A stretch of DNA of 64,000 nucleotides from Oikopleura dioica (taxonomy: Eukaryota; Chordata; Appendicularia; Copelata; Oikopleuridae). Location: assembly GCA_907165135.1 (NCBI GenBank), contig OU015567.1:5771001-5835000 (forward strand), read 5' to 3'. Positions 23,080 to 32,991 of this stretch are shown here, in pieces. Made by a program: the position numbers and the translations under genes. Below the pieces are notes generated by a model that saw nothing but the letters and a program-made list of their open reading frames with translations, was not told where the DNA came from and did no database searches. The stretch's first letter is position 1. Each line of letters starts with the position of its first letter.

Positions 23080-23823
23080 GGGATCCCCCCCTGTTTTTTC
23101 AAGTCTTTATCACGGGTCTCTTTATGGCATATTTAGATTCCCCGTGTTCTAAGGATCATTTTGATGTATCATACTACCCCTTTAGGAACATCTTTACCCG
23201 AAATTCTGGCCCTCGAAAGTCGTAAAAATGCATATAAGTTGTACTTAGCGTGAAAATCGCAATTTTTTCCACTTTTCAATGTCATCGAAAATAGACAAAT
23301 AAGGGGTCTATCGATAGCTAAGAATGCAACGAATAAGAATATGATGACCGCACTAGAATTTCTGGCCATAAATTGGCGGTAGAGAGCAAATTAAAGCCAG
23401 AAGAGGGCCAAAATAGCATCAAAAAAATCTTCTTAAGAAAATTTTTTTCTTACTTGGCCCAGGGCTGCTGAATTCGGAGCATTTGCGTTTACCCGCGATT
23501 TTTTGACGGAAGTCTTGGCCAAAAATGTTCTCTGTACTAGAGATTGTAGATTAGGCTCCATTCTATCTGAATCTTTTTTCATATCGAGTCTATCTAAGCC
23601 CAATTTGGCTGAATTTCGATTCAAAAATGGCCTAAAATGGCGATTTTTCGAAAAATTCGAACTTTGGCCCCTCCTAGTGGTAGGTTTGCCTTGAGCAAAA
23701 AACTTCTCTGTACTAGAGAATAGCGGATAGCACCTGGGCTATCCGTAGAGCTATTATACGCTCCAATTCATCAGCCCAATTCGGCTGAATTTCCAGTTGA
23801 AAATGGCCAAAACGGGGGATCCC
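23080..23823. mobile_element. 744-bp TTAA-flanked element
   Basis: Ends GGGATCCCCC and GGGGGATCCC are inverted repeats, with TTAA duplicated at 23076-23079 and 23824-23827. The left copy of the large duplication shows the near-empty site (about 18230). Internally a block of about 105 bp starting TTCTCTGTACTAGAGA occurs twice (23527 and 23702). There is no transposase frame. piggyBac-type target choice, non-autonomous. It lies upstream of the kinase-like gene and could carry its own regulatory sequence. Confidence 0.85.
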
Positions 23824-23931
23824 TTAAGCTCGTAAAAAGAAGATAAAAAGGGTCGTTAATTCTGAGAATAAAAAGATTTCACCAGACTTGTTAAAAACGC
23901 TTCTACTCAGCGAACTTAATTAAAAGAGAAA

Positions 23932-26290
23932 ATGGAAAACGAAAATTTCGAACTTGAAAATCTTTTAATCACTGACCATCCATCTCAACTAGAAAACGTA
24001 ATAGATAAACTGATAGAAATGCTTCAAATCATTGCTTATCCATCTCAACTGGAAAGGGAGAAAGTTGAGTGTTGGCTGGAAGAATTTCTTCCGAAATTGA
24101 AGAGGACGACTTCGAGGACGCAGAAATGCCGACTTTTGGAATCCGTTGAGCGACTTGATTTTGAAAATGAAAGATATGCTGGTTCGTGGGAATTCGTAAA
24201 ATTTGATAAAGAAGGCTGTGGAACGATTTACAACAGAAAGAATAGAAAACTAGAGGAGTTTGAGCAGACAGAATTCCAAAAACTAATTCTTCAAAATGAT
24301 CCGTCTTTAACCGAAAAGACAATCGGACGATGGGAAATCAAGGAAGAGTCTGGTGATTGGCGATTAGATGACGATTTGGAAGAGAAGGTGCTTTCGCGAG
24401 GAGGGGAAGCAATTTTGATTGCTGGAAACTTCGAAGGTCTTGAGGCAGTTGTGCGAGTGCAGGTTTTTGATCCGTTTCTTTTTACGGAGGAATTTGAAGA
24501 GGAGAGATTTTCTTGCGAGGTACATCTTTCGAAAGGTAGAAACGAGTTTGAAATATTTTTTAAAGTTTTTTTTTTGAGAATTTGAACCAGCAAAAGAAAA
24601 ATCGGAGAACGAAGAATCATCCGAGTGCGAGAATGAAATGCCAGTCCATGAGAACATTATCTACAACTTTGTGAATATTGAGCTGTTTCACGCAAAAGAC
24701 GAGAAAAGAAAGGACTGCTTGGGCTGGATTACGATTATGGAAAAAGGAGAGGCGAACTTGAGGACTTTGTTGAAGGAAGAAAAAATTGATCTTGAAGAGA
24801 GAAGGAAGATTGCGAATGGAATTTTCGATGGGAATGAATATTTGAGAAGTCGGGGAGTTTTTCATTACGATCAGAAATTAGAAAACTTTGTGCTTGTTGG
24901 TGGAATTCCGAAAATAATTGACTTCGGGCTCGTTTGTGAAGAAAGCGGAAGAGAAGGCTACCGGAAAATGGGGTACGCCAGAAGAGGAGCAAAATACAAA
25001 CATGAAAGAGCTCTAGGTAAGTATTTAGAAAATTCCAATTCTTTACAAAATCTTGAAGCCGCTGGGACGCCAGGATTCACTTTTCATGCTCAGATCGCGA
25101 GTGGAGCTGGTTATTTTGCTTCTAATCTGTATTATTTTCTTTTCTGCGACTGGCAAACCGCGTGGACACTTTTGTACCAACCACTCGATGATGGTCAAAG
25201 AGAAGAAATTGATAAAATTGTTCAAGTAAGAACTTGATTTGTCGATTTTGTAATTTTTGTTTTTTTAGGATTGTGGAGCGACTTCAATCAAAAATTTGAA
25301 TGTGCTCGATGAGAATTATTTTTCATCACTTTTCTATCTCCCCTACGAAGTCACGAAAATAATCTCGCTGGAAAACGCGTCAACCGTATTTTGCCTTGAT
25401 GATCCAAACTTGACTCAATCCTGCAAAATGTCAAGTTTAAAACAAAACGCGTCAAAGTGCGTCAATCAAGACATGAAAAATTTGACGAAAAAAGTATTCG
25501 ACCAAAAAACGAGTCAACTTTGCGCCCCGATTTCGGTCACCACTCTTCTCCGTTACGCCATCAAAAGTGATCTCGCTTTCGAATACGAAGACAGTCTTTG
25601 TACCTTTGAAAAAATTCTGGCAACTTTGACGATGATCGTCTTTCCGCGAAGTTTGGCCGGCCTCAATTTGAATCCCAACAAAAAGGAAAAAGAAAAACAA
25701 GAAAATGAAATCGAGATTCTTTTGGAGCGGCTTTGCAAAGAAACTTATCTCATGAAAAGTGGGTGGGAAATCATCAGGGGAGTGCACAAAAGCTTCGAAG
25801 ACGAATTTTATGCAAAAATATCTCCAGTCAAATCTAGCTGTCACTTCCATACAGGCATTTAATCATAAAGAAAACAAATCATAACCCGAATTCAGTGACT
25901 CTAAACGAAAACTTCACCTTTACCCGTCCAGCAACAGTCACCGGCGCGTATTTAACGTCTGACGGCGATCTCTTCTTCCACCAAATGACGCTCGATCGAG
26001 TCGAAAACGGCGAGTACGTTCTCCAAAACAGCGATTACAAAGACCACTCTCCTGGTAAAATATTTCTCTCAAACTCAAACAAGCCTCGTTTAGTTCTCCG
26101 CATTCCACTAAAAAGTCCATACTACGCTTCTCCCGAGTACATCTTCAGTCTGGTCAACCAAAGCGAGTGCAACGTTTACGAAGACGACGAAATCAAACTC
26201 ACACTCGTCAACAAATTTTCACAAAACATGGACGAAAACACCTGGTATCTTCTTCCTACTGCTTACACCATCCAGCTCATTCCTGAATAA
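23932..26290 (+). CDS. Kinase-like protein, central kinase fold, copy B
   Basis: Five exons: 23932-24535, 24591-25016, 25059-25225, 25269-25854, 25896-26290; the last intron is GC-AG and 41 nt. An acidic helical N-terminal region of about 155 residues precedes a protein-kinase-like domain at roughly 155-400: a glycine-loop relic LSRGGEAILIAG, AVVRVQV where VAIK is expected (Lys replaced), HENIIYNFV, a hinge WITIMEKGE, a catalytic loop FHYDQKLEN, and IIDFGLV. GTPGFTFHAQ sits at the APE position. Missing Lys suggests weak or no phosphotransfer. The C-terminal 350 residues (VTTLLR, GAYLTSDGDLFFHQMTLDRV, SPEYIFSLV) match nothing I recognise. Probably cytosolic; no signal peptide or membrane segment. 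Copy A adds a UBA domain. Confidence 0.75.
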
Positions 26291-26434
26291 ACAACTTTGT
26301 GAAACACAAGAGCATTTTAAAGTCAAGGAAAACGATTCTTCGGTCTTCCTTGATTTCAATATTAATTTTCAAAAATAGAGATATATTAAAAAAATAGAAA
26401 ACAGAGATAAATGGGCAGAAAATGATGTTTGAAA

Positions 26435-27776
26435 TTATTGTTCTTGAGAAAAGTTGATGAGCTCCAAAATCTGGGAAGATTTGGTGGAAAGCTCTCGCTC
26501 TGCTTCGTTGTTGTTTTGCGCGTACTCGTAGATTACGTCCTCTGAAAGAGTCGCTGAAACATGAAAAAGAACGTGGCGCTTACTTGATTTCTTGCGGCGA
26601 AGATTCCAATCAGTCTCGTTGATCATGTTGTTGACCGCGTAGAGGCAGCGGATCTGCACCTCTTTTCCTCCTTGTTTTTCCTCGAGAAGCCGTTCAGTCC
26701 ATCCAAGCGTCGTTTCCGATTTCTGGAGCAGCTCTTGGCCGAGGTTTTGTTCGCTCAAGCTGACGACCACTTTCATCAAACTGGCGCCGAAGAATTCGTC
26801 TCCATCTGTCAAACTCGATCGGGAAGCTGTGTCGAAGAGGGAGAGGTAAGCAGACTCTTGCTCGGGACAGTAGTTTCGCGAGAAATTGGCGATACAGTCG
26901 GTCACGATTTCGAGTGTTCCGCTTGACTTGGACGACTGGATCAGCTGGCTGTTTGCAGCTTGGATCAAGACGGGCACGAACTCGATTCCCTGAGAAACAA
27001 TCTTTAGACCTTTTGTTCGGGGAGAAAACTTACAGAGTTTTTGCCCTTTTCGCTCAAAGAGATTTTCTCAATAATCTGGCAAGCAACGAGAATGACTCTT
27101 TCGCTGGCGTGGGTGATGCACTGCAGGACCAAACCGATTTTATTGTGGTCCGCGATTTCGAGCTAAAGAAAACTTGAATTTTGAAGCTTCGAAATTGACT
27201 TACCAGCTGTTCTTCGATTCGGGCGCGGAAGAGGATTTCCTCAAGACACGAGATGATTTCCTGGAATTTCTCGGCGATCAAAACTTGTTCCAGCAAATTG
27301 AAGAGTCCGTCCAAAGATGATTTTTCCACGACGTCGTCTTTACAGTCCAAAGTCGATGGCGCTGCCAAGTCGCAAAAATCGAGGTCCTCTTCGACGCTTT
27401 TTGTGGAACTGCTCGTGGCGGAATCAAAGCTATCTTCGTCGTAGGAGTCTTGATCATCTGGGACGACTTCAGTGTCGATTTCGCTCGTTGGGTAGGTTCT
27501 GGTGACGCTTGTTCTCCGGATCGTATTTTCTTCTGGACAGAATTTGAACTCTTCTTTCTGATTTGGCTCAGTCTTGTCCAGCGTTTCTAAGAGCTCTGAA
27601 TATTCATTTAGCGAGTAATTTCGACCACTGAACTTACCTTTGCTCATTTTCTTTCTCAGTTCCTTGTCCCTTTTCTTTCTTTGGTGTTCATCAAAGAAGA
27701 GCTTGGCGACGAGGCCGGCCACTCCAATCGTGGCAAGCGAGAAGAAAACAGTGATGACTTTGCGGATTGAGGGCAT
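26435..27776 (-). CDS. Membrane-anchored armadillo-like protein (ARMC10-like) 1
   Basis: Starts MPSIRKVITVFFSLATIGVA, an N-terminal membrane anchor followed by a very basic KKRDKELRKKM, the signature of outer-mitochondrial ARMC10/ARMCX proteins. A long acidic Ser/Asp-rich linker leads to helical armadillo-like repeats (FNLLEQVLIAEKFQEIISCL, LQCITHASERVILVACQIIE, MKVVVSLSEQNLGQELL). Five short GT-AG introns are supported. The ATG at 27776 is chosen because it begins at the anchor and is preceded by a CAG acceptor; the frame is open further upstream to 27968 without protein-like content. A truncated copy is at 21988. Assignment to the ARMC10 group is by architecture. Confidence 0.65.
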
Positions 27777-28135
27777 TTTCGTACTGATATGTTCCGAAGA
27801 GTACAAACAGAAAAGAGGCTTACCGTTGAAGAAGCTTGGGAATAAGGACTTTTGTGCTCGAAGTCCGTACCTATTCTGCCAAATCTGCGAAAACTGATAA
27901 ATCAAAACTGAAGTTCTAGAGAAGGTCTCGACGAGAAGAATATGAGCTTGCTTTGAATTCAAATACATGCATTTTGCAACTGATTTACAACTGCTCTTAA
28001 CTACTTTTGGACCTTGAAAACAGGAGTTTTCTTCCTTGATTTCAATATTTGCTTTTGTAAAATAAAAAATATTATATTTTCAAAATAATACAGTGTTGAA
28101 AACTTGAAGTAGAGGCAGTGAAGAACTGAGGAAAT

Positions 28136-29286
28136 CTAGCTTTCATGAGGCTGTTTTTGGTCTTCTAGCTTGAAGAGAATGTCAGACGATCGTTTCACTA
28201 CTTCTTCGTCCACGTGGAGCGAATTTGAATACTCCAAAATCACATCGACTAAAAATTTTCAAAGTCATCGATTTGGTCTTCAACTTACGGGATTCTTGGC
28301 TTTTCAATTGAAAATCAGTCTCGCTGAGCATGTTGTTAATCGCAATCAAGCATCTAATCTGACTGTCCTTTCCTCCTTGTTTCCACTTGAGCATTCTTTC
28401 CACCCTTTTCATCGTGTCATCGAGCTCCGGTTTGATTAAAACCTTCTGACCGAGATCGCGTTCGCTCAAATTCACCACCACTTTCATCAATGACTCGCCA
28501 AAGAACTCGTGATCATCCAGCAAATTTGATTTCGAAACCGCGTTGAAAAAGGAAGTGTAAGAGGCTTCAGTATGAGGACTGTAGTTCGCCGAGAAATTCG
28601 CCAAGCATTCGGTTAGTCGCTTCAATTTTTCGTTTGATTCGAGGGAATTGACCAGGATGTCATTTGCGATGTCGACGACTTTCGGAACAATAAAGGATGC
28701 CTAGGTAGTCATTGAAGACAAGGAAGAAAACAGACTCGCTTACGGATTCTTGGCCGGCTTTGCAGCTGGCGATGTTCTTCAAAATGGCGATCGCCAGCGA
28801 GCTAACAAGTTGATTCACATGCGTGATGCAGTTTAAAATGATTTCAACTCTTCTTGGCTTCACAATCTCCGTCTAAGAAACCCGTCAAAACATCGCTAAG
28901 TCAATATAAACCTACCAGTTGTTCTTTGATCCCAGTCAAGTGGAGAACATGACGGAGGAGCTGAGTTACTGTGTCGATTTTGTTGAATTTGAGATATTGT
29001 TGGATCATGTTGAAAACGTTGTTGATGCTTGAGCGGATTTCATCTTCTTCATCTTGCTCGTCTGAATACTCGCTTTCTTCTTTCTCCTCTTCTTCATCCT
29101 GTAATTTGACTGGTTCTTCTTCGACCGAGACCACTTCTGAAGAAAATAATGAGTTTCCAATTAGATGGAAAAAGCCTGACCAACACTGTATTTATCCCAG
29201 AGCCAATGCCAATTCCAAGCCATAACGAAAGCTATCGCCCCGACGAAGCCGGAAACAAACAAGTTCAATTTCGACAAAGTCGCCAT
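28136..29286 (-). CDS. Membrane-anchored armadillo-like protein (ARMC10-like) 2
   Basis: Paralogue of the preceding gene in the same orientation. It begins MATLSKLNLFVSGFVGAIAF, an N-terminal anchor, then a highly acidic linker (KLQDEEEEKEESEYSDEQDE), then helical repeats with RHVLHLTGIKEQL, VSSLAIAILKNIA and ESLMKVVVNLSERDLGQKV. The last exon is VDVILEYSNSLHVDEEVVKR to PHES. About six exons, short GT-AG introns. A CAG acceptor lies immediately before the ATG, so the messenger is probably trans-spliced. The tandem pair likely arose by an older duplication than the 4.8-kb one. Confidence 0.65.
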
Positions 29287-29389
29287 CTGAAATCACGAAT
29301 TCTTCATTTTCATTCGCTTTCGTAGTTGTCATAATTGGCACTTTGTACAAATAAATTAAAATAAAATATAATTTCTGCAAAAAGCTCTG

Positions 29390-30388
29390 TCAGCTTCTAT
29401 CCAAATCATCGACTCGTTCCAAATCGAGCTCAAAATCGTCACTGAGCTCTTCGATCTTTCTCTGATAACTTTCCAGCTTCATCTCTCGTTTCTTATCTTT
29501 TTCGACGCCCAAAAGCCCCTCGGAGAAGATCTTTTCCAAGTTGACGCAGGCTTTGATTTCGTTTCCATGCAAACATGATCTGAAGCAGTCAAATTAAAAA
29601 TAATCAAATTCTAGCGTTTAACTTTTCCGCGAGGTTGAGTCCAAATTGAACGTCTTTTTCGACTCCGAAAAGGCCGTCAAAAGACATGATCGCGTAACTA
29701 TTGCAGGCTTCCCAGCTGCCCAACTTGCAGCCCCGAATGACCAGGCTTTTCACATTCATTTCGTCTAAACAATTGTTCTTTCAAACACCCCTTTCAATCC
29801 CACCTAAAAGACTTTTGACCACTGGCGTCATTTTCTTCTGCCCCTCCGACGCAAGACTCAAATCTCTTCTCAAAATTTCCGACAAGGCAAAACAGGATTT
29901 CGCTGAAAAAGAAAGCATCAACTCTTCCGCTCTAGAAACGCTAGAAAACTACCAGTAGCATGGCGATCGACAGGCGTTTCAGCATTTTCCGCCAAACAAG
30001 CCGTTTTGAAATCATTTACTGCTTCCGGAAAGTTGTGAGCAATTTTCGTTTTTTCGAAGCCGTTTGCTTTTAAAATCCCCGATTCCCAGCAACAGGAGGC
30101 GTTTTTCAAGCGCTCGCAGCAGTCTGTGATTGTTCGCGCAGCCGCCGCCAGATCTTGCTTCCGTTCTCGGTAAAAATCGGCCAGAGTCATACATGCTTGC
30201 GGCCGTTGCTTTTGGTAGCAGTGCGACTAAGCAAAGGACTAGTAAGCAGAGAGTATAATCAAATCTGGTACCTTTGTGCCTTCAAGCATAGATCGCTTCA
30301 AATCTTGAACCGCCTCTCCCGCATCAACTCGAACTTCGGTTTCAATTTCTTGCTTCTTCGCCCCTTTTCCCAGAATAAACTCTTCCAT
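29390..30388 (-). CDS. COA7-like Cys-rich Sel1-repeat protein 2
   Basis: Exons join as MEEFILGKGAKKQEIETEVR, SHCYQKQRPQACMTLADFY, CCERLKNASCCWESGILK, CFALSEILRRDL, IRGCKLGSWEACNSYAIMSF and CLHGNEIKACVNLEKIFSEG. The paired Cys about ten residues apart in each helix-turn-helix unit is the mark of the COA7 (SELRC1) family, mitochondrial intermembrane-space proteins linked to respiratory-complex assembly. The C-terminus is charged (ELSDDFELDLERVDD). Its ATG lies 49 bases after the stop of the next COA7-like gene upstream, with CTTTTAG just before it, so the two probably form an operon. Family membership is confident; role is inferred. Confidence 0.7.
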
Positions 30389-30437
30389 TCTAAAAGGAAA
30401 GAATTCAAAAAAGATGAATACGAAGGAGAGTTGAATT
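30389..30437 (-). promoter_or_regulatory. Intercistronic gap with trans-splice acceptor
   Basis: Only 49 bases separate the stop of the upstream COA7-like gene from the ATG of the downstream one, both on the minus strand. The gap ends in TTCCTTTTAG two bases... immediately ahead of the ATG context, a polypyrimidine tract plus AG. This is the usual form of a spliced-leader acceptor inside a tunicate operon. Confidence 0.6.
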
Positions 30438-31757
30438 TTAAGAAATGAGTTGTCCAGCTTTGGGCATATTTTTCATGGCGACTTCTTCCATCCCAGGAGA
30501 GGTCATTAAATACGCTTTTCGTTCGTAATCGAAAGTTTTTCCAATATCTTTTTCTGAAAGCAAAATTTTAGTCCGAGCATTTTTGGCTTATGAAATGACG
30601 CATTCTGGGCCTGGCCACCTGCGTAAAAACCGACTCAGGGTCCTATGCGGCTTTATAATCGAAGACCCTGACTCAGGTTTCCACACAGGTGTCTTAGTAA
30701 GAAAAGGATCAATCAGGAATTTCAGACTTACTAATTCCAAGCGATTCAGCTCCTCTTTTATAAATCTTTGCCAAATTATCGCACGAAACTTTCTGCCCCA
30801 GTCCGGGTCCACTTCCAGTACAAGCTCTGTCCATCAATCTAATCCCTTCTTTCGGGTCAAACGGGATCCCAAACGCTTCGCCAACCCTTTTATTGAGCAT
30901 CGCCGCGCCGAGAAAGTTGCAGCTCTGGAATTGATGGCTGCACGCTCGTTCGCAGTTTTCCTTGATATTCTGAACCAGCTTTTTTGTGAACGATTTCTCC
31001 AAGTATCGCGGTGGAAATTCTCGCAGAAGTCGGCCAGTGGCGCCGGTTGGAATTGTTCGCCGGATTTTTTGGTTGATCGCGTCGGAGATGGAGAGACAGG
31101 CTTCGGATTTGAAGTCGTGTTGCTGCTTGGAGCTAGAATTTCATTGAAAAAAAACGCCTTTTTCCGTCTTTTACCGAGGATATTCGCCAGCAAAGCAAGA
31201 TTTCTCAAACAGTGTCCAATACTCCGCCACGTCGAGGTCTTTCAAGTCGTTTTTCTTCAACCCTTCGTCGTGAATCATCATTTTCGAAAGATTAAAGCAA
31301 CAACCGGGGGAGCCGTATTTATCGCAGCACGACTTGTACTCGTCTTTTCCGTCCTGGTATCGTTGGCGAAAAGTGATCAGGAAATCGGCGCGTTTTTGGC
31401 AAGCTTCGTAGTCTTTTTCTCTTCAAAAGGGATCAGAAAAGAGAAGCAAAGTAGAGCTTGAAAAAGCGCTCATGTTAAAATTTCAGTTTCCCTTTCCGTA
31501 GCAAAAGTAAGTGTACTGCTGCTCGAGATTGTCGAAAAACTCCTTCCTGGTGCTCTTCGAATTCATCCAGTCCATCGAGGGGTCATTCATTCGCTTGTCC
31601 TGCTGAAAGCCTGTTCCACCGGAGCCACCAACGATGCTTGTCCTAAAGAGGGCCCTCACTCTCAATCCTCTTGATTTCATTACCTGGTCCAGGATTCTTG
31701 AGTGTATTCTTTCCATCTTCCTCCAACTGGAGATTTGTCGCCATCTTCAGACGACAT
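30438..31757 (-). CDS. COA7-like Cys-rich Sel1-repeat protein 1
   Basis: Exon chain: MSSEDGDKSPVGGRWKEY, then SIVGGSGGTGFQQDKR to FFDNLEQQYTYFCYGK, then EKDYEACQKRADFLITFRQR, SCCDKYGSPGCCFNLSKMM, FKSEACLSISDAI, NCERACSHQFQSCNFLGAAM, DRACTGSGPGLGQKVSCDNL, and a tail ending AGQLIS. The repeating paired cysteines and the opening FCY...C block align well with COA7. The intron after YGK has no GT; GA-AG borders restore the frame. The intron after SLGI (about 30560-30731) contains a fragment of the inverted-repeat family. About 290 residues, longer than human COA7. Probably mitochondrial intermembrane space, as for the family. Confidence 0.75.
30604..30690. mobile_element. Truncated copy of the CTGGG...CCCAG element in an intron
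   Basis: CTGGGCCTGGCCACCTGCG is followed by a spacer and then GACCCTGACTCAGGTTTCC, the two arms of the 14.2-kb element. The right terminus past CACAGG is lost and no 8-bp duplication remains. It sits in the host intron, whose minus-strand acceptor GGCCCAG at 30605 is the element's own end; the reading frame, however, resumes at a later acceptor near 30560. Confidence 0.75.
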
Positions 31758-32060
31758 TCCCGACCTTTCAAGATGTCTAAAGACCATAAGATATTTTAGT
31801 ATTTAAAAATATGGGGTTCAAATAAGCAGTTCATGGGTATCACCGGCCAATGAGGACCTTATTTGCTACTCTCGACCTCCGGGAATGTGGACTACCCTTA
31901 TCACCAAGATCGCTGAGGCCGGAAAAAGAAGCAAGTTTGAAGGAAAAAACTTCACTACTTCGTTCACATCGTGCAAAAGCACGAAATTTCAATCAATGAA
32001 TATCATCAAAGTCTGGACACTTCCTATAAACTAGAATCATAAATTACTGACAGTTCTCTT

Positions 32061-32888
32061 TAATTAGTAGGCTTATTAGATGAAAATTCGGACCATTTTT
32101 ATAAGTTAGTTTAGGGGTTATATGACACAGTTTTGGAAAGCCCAGAAGCTGAGCTTTCATTTGGGCACCATATCAAGGGGTCTGGTTTATGCCCGCAAGG
32201 CAATTCATGAGACCGGAAGTTCCGAAATCGGCACTTGATCTCTTCAATCGAATTTTTCAGTACCGGTAGTCACTCGAAATGTCTCCAGAGTAGGCGCGTT
32301 AGAAAGCCCAGTGTCTGAGCTTTCCAAAACGCTAATAAAATCTAGCTGCCCTGCTACCCAGTGGCCGCTAGGGGCGCTAGAATAGTGAATTTTAAGGATT
32401 TCTAGGAAGAAAACGGGATAATCTTGGTCTCAACCGGTTGGTTTTGTCACTGTTAAACGTCACTTCTGAGATGTTTACGTCTTTATTAACGAATTCAAAC
32501 CTTTAATTTCGACCAAATAAGCAAGTTGTAGTGCAAGAAATCCCATTTACGGTGCAAAATTTGAGTTTCTAGCGCCCCTAGCGGCCACTAGGTAGCAGGG
32601 CAGCTAGATTTTATTAGCGTTTTGGAAAGCTCAGACACTGGGCTTTCTAACGCGCCTACTCTGGAGACATTTCGAGTGACTACCGGTACTGAAAACTCGA
32701 TTGAAGAGATCAAGTGCCGATTTCGGAACTTCCGGTCTCATGAATTGCCTTGCGGGCATAAACCAGACCCCTTGATATGGTGCCCAAATGAAAGCTCAGC
32801 TTCTGGGCTTTCTAAAACTGTGTCATACGACCCCTTAACTAAGTTAGAAAAATGGGCCAAATTTTCATCTTATAAGCCTATTAATTAG
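32061..32888. repeat. Fold-back element with 320-bp arms
   Basis: 32061-32382 and 32567-32888 are inverted copies of each other over their whole length with high identity, separated by about 184 bp. Shared landmarks are TTTGGGCACCATATCAAGGG, GGAAGTTCCGAAATCGGCAC and GCCGCTAGGGGCGCTAG. No coding frame is longer than chance and no clear target duplication is seen at TAATTAG ends. A long-TIR or fold-back transposon. It fills most of the gap between the COA7-like pair and the LRR gene. Confidence 0.85.
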
Positions 32889-32991
32889 TCTAGTATTTCG
32901 AATGAAAAATAGTGTAATGCCCTGAGGCCGCGAGCGAGAAAGGGATGATTTAGCTGGAACTTCTCACATCTTCGAATCTCAAGAATCTGAG

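Larger units (their letters stand above)
22435..26874. repeat. Right copy of the 4.8-kb direct duplication
   Basis: Counterpart of 17607-22421. Genes here keep open frames. Differences from the left copy are a 744-bp TTAA-flanked insertion at 23080, absence of the 272-bp and 426-bp elements, and absence of the UBA-containing segment. The right border lies inside the complete ARMC10-like gene. Confidence 0.9.

Noticed and set aside
23169-23694. Open frames inside the 744-bp TTAA element
   Set aside because: Short, present on both strands and without transposase motifs. The element is non-coding.
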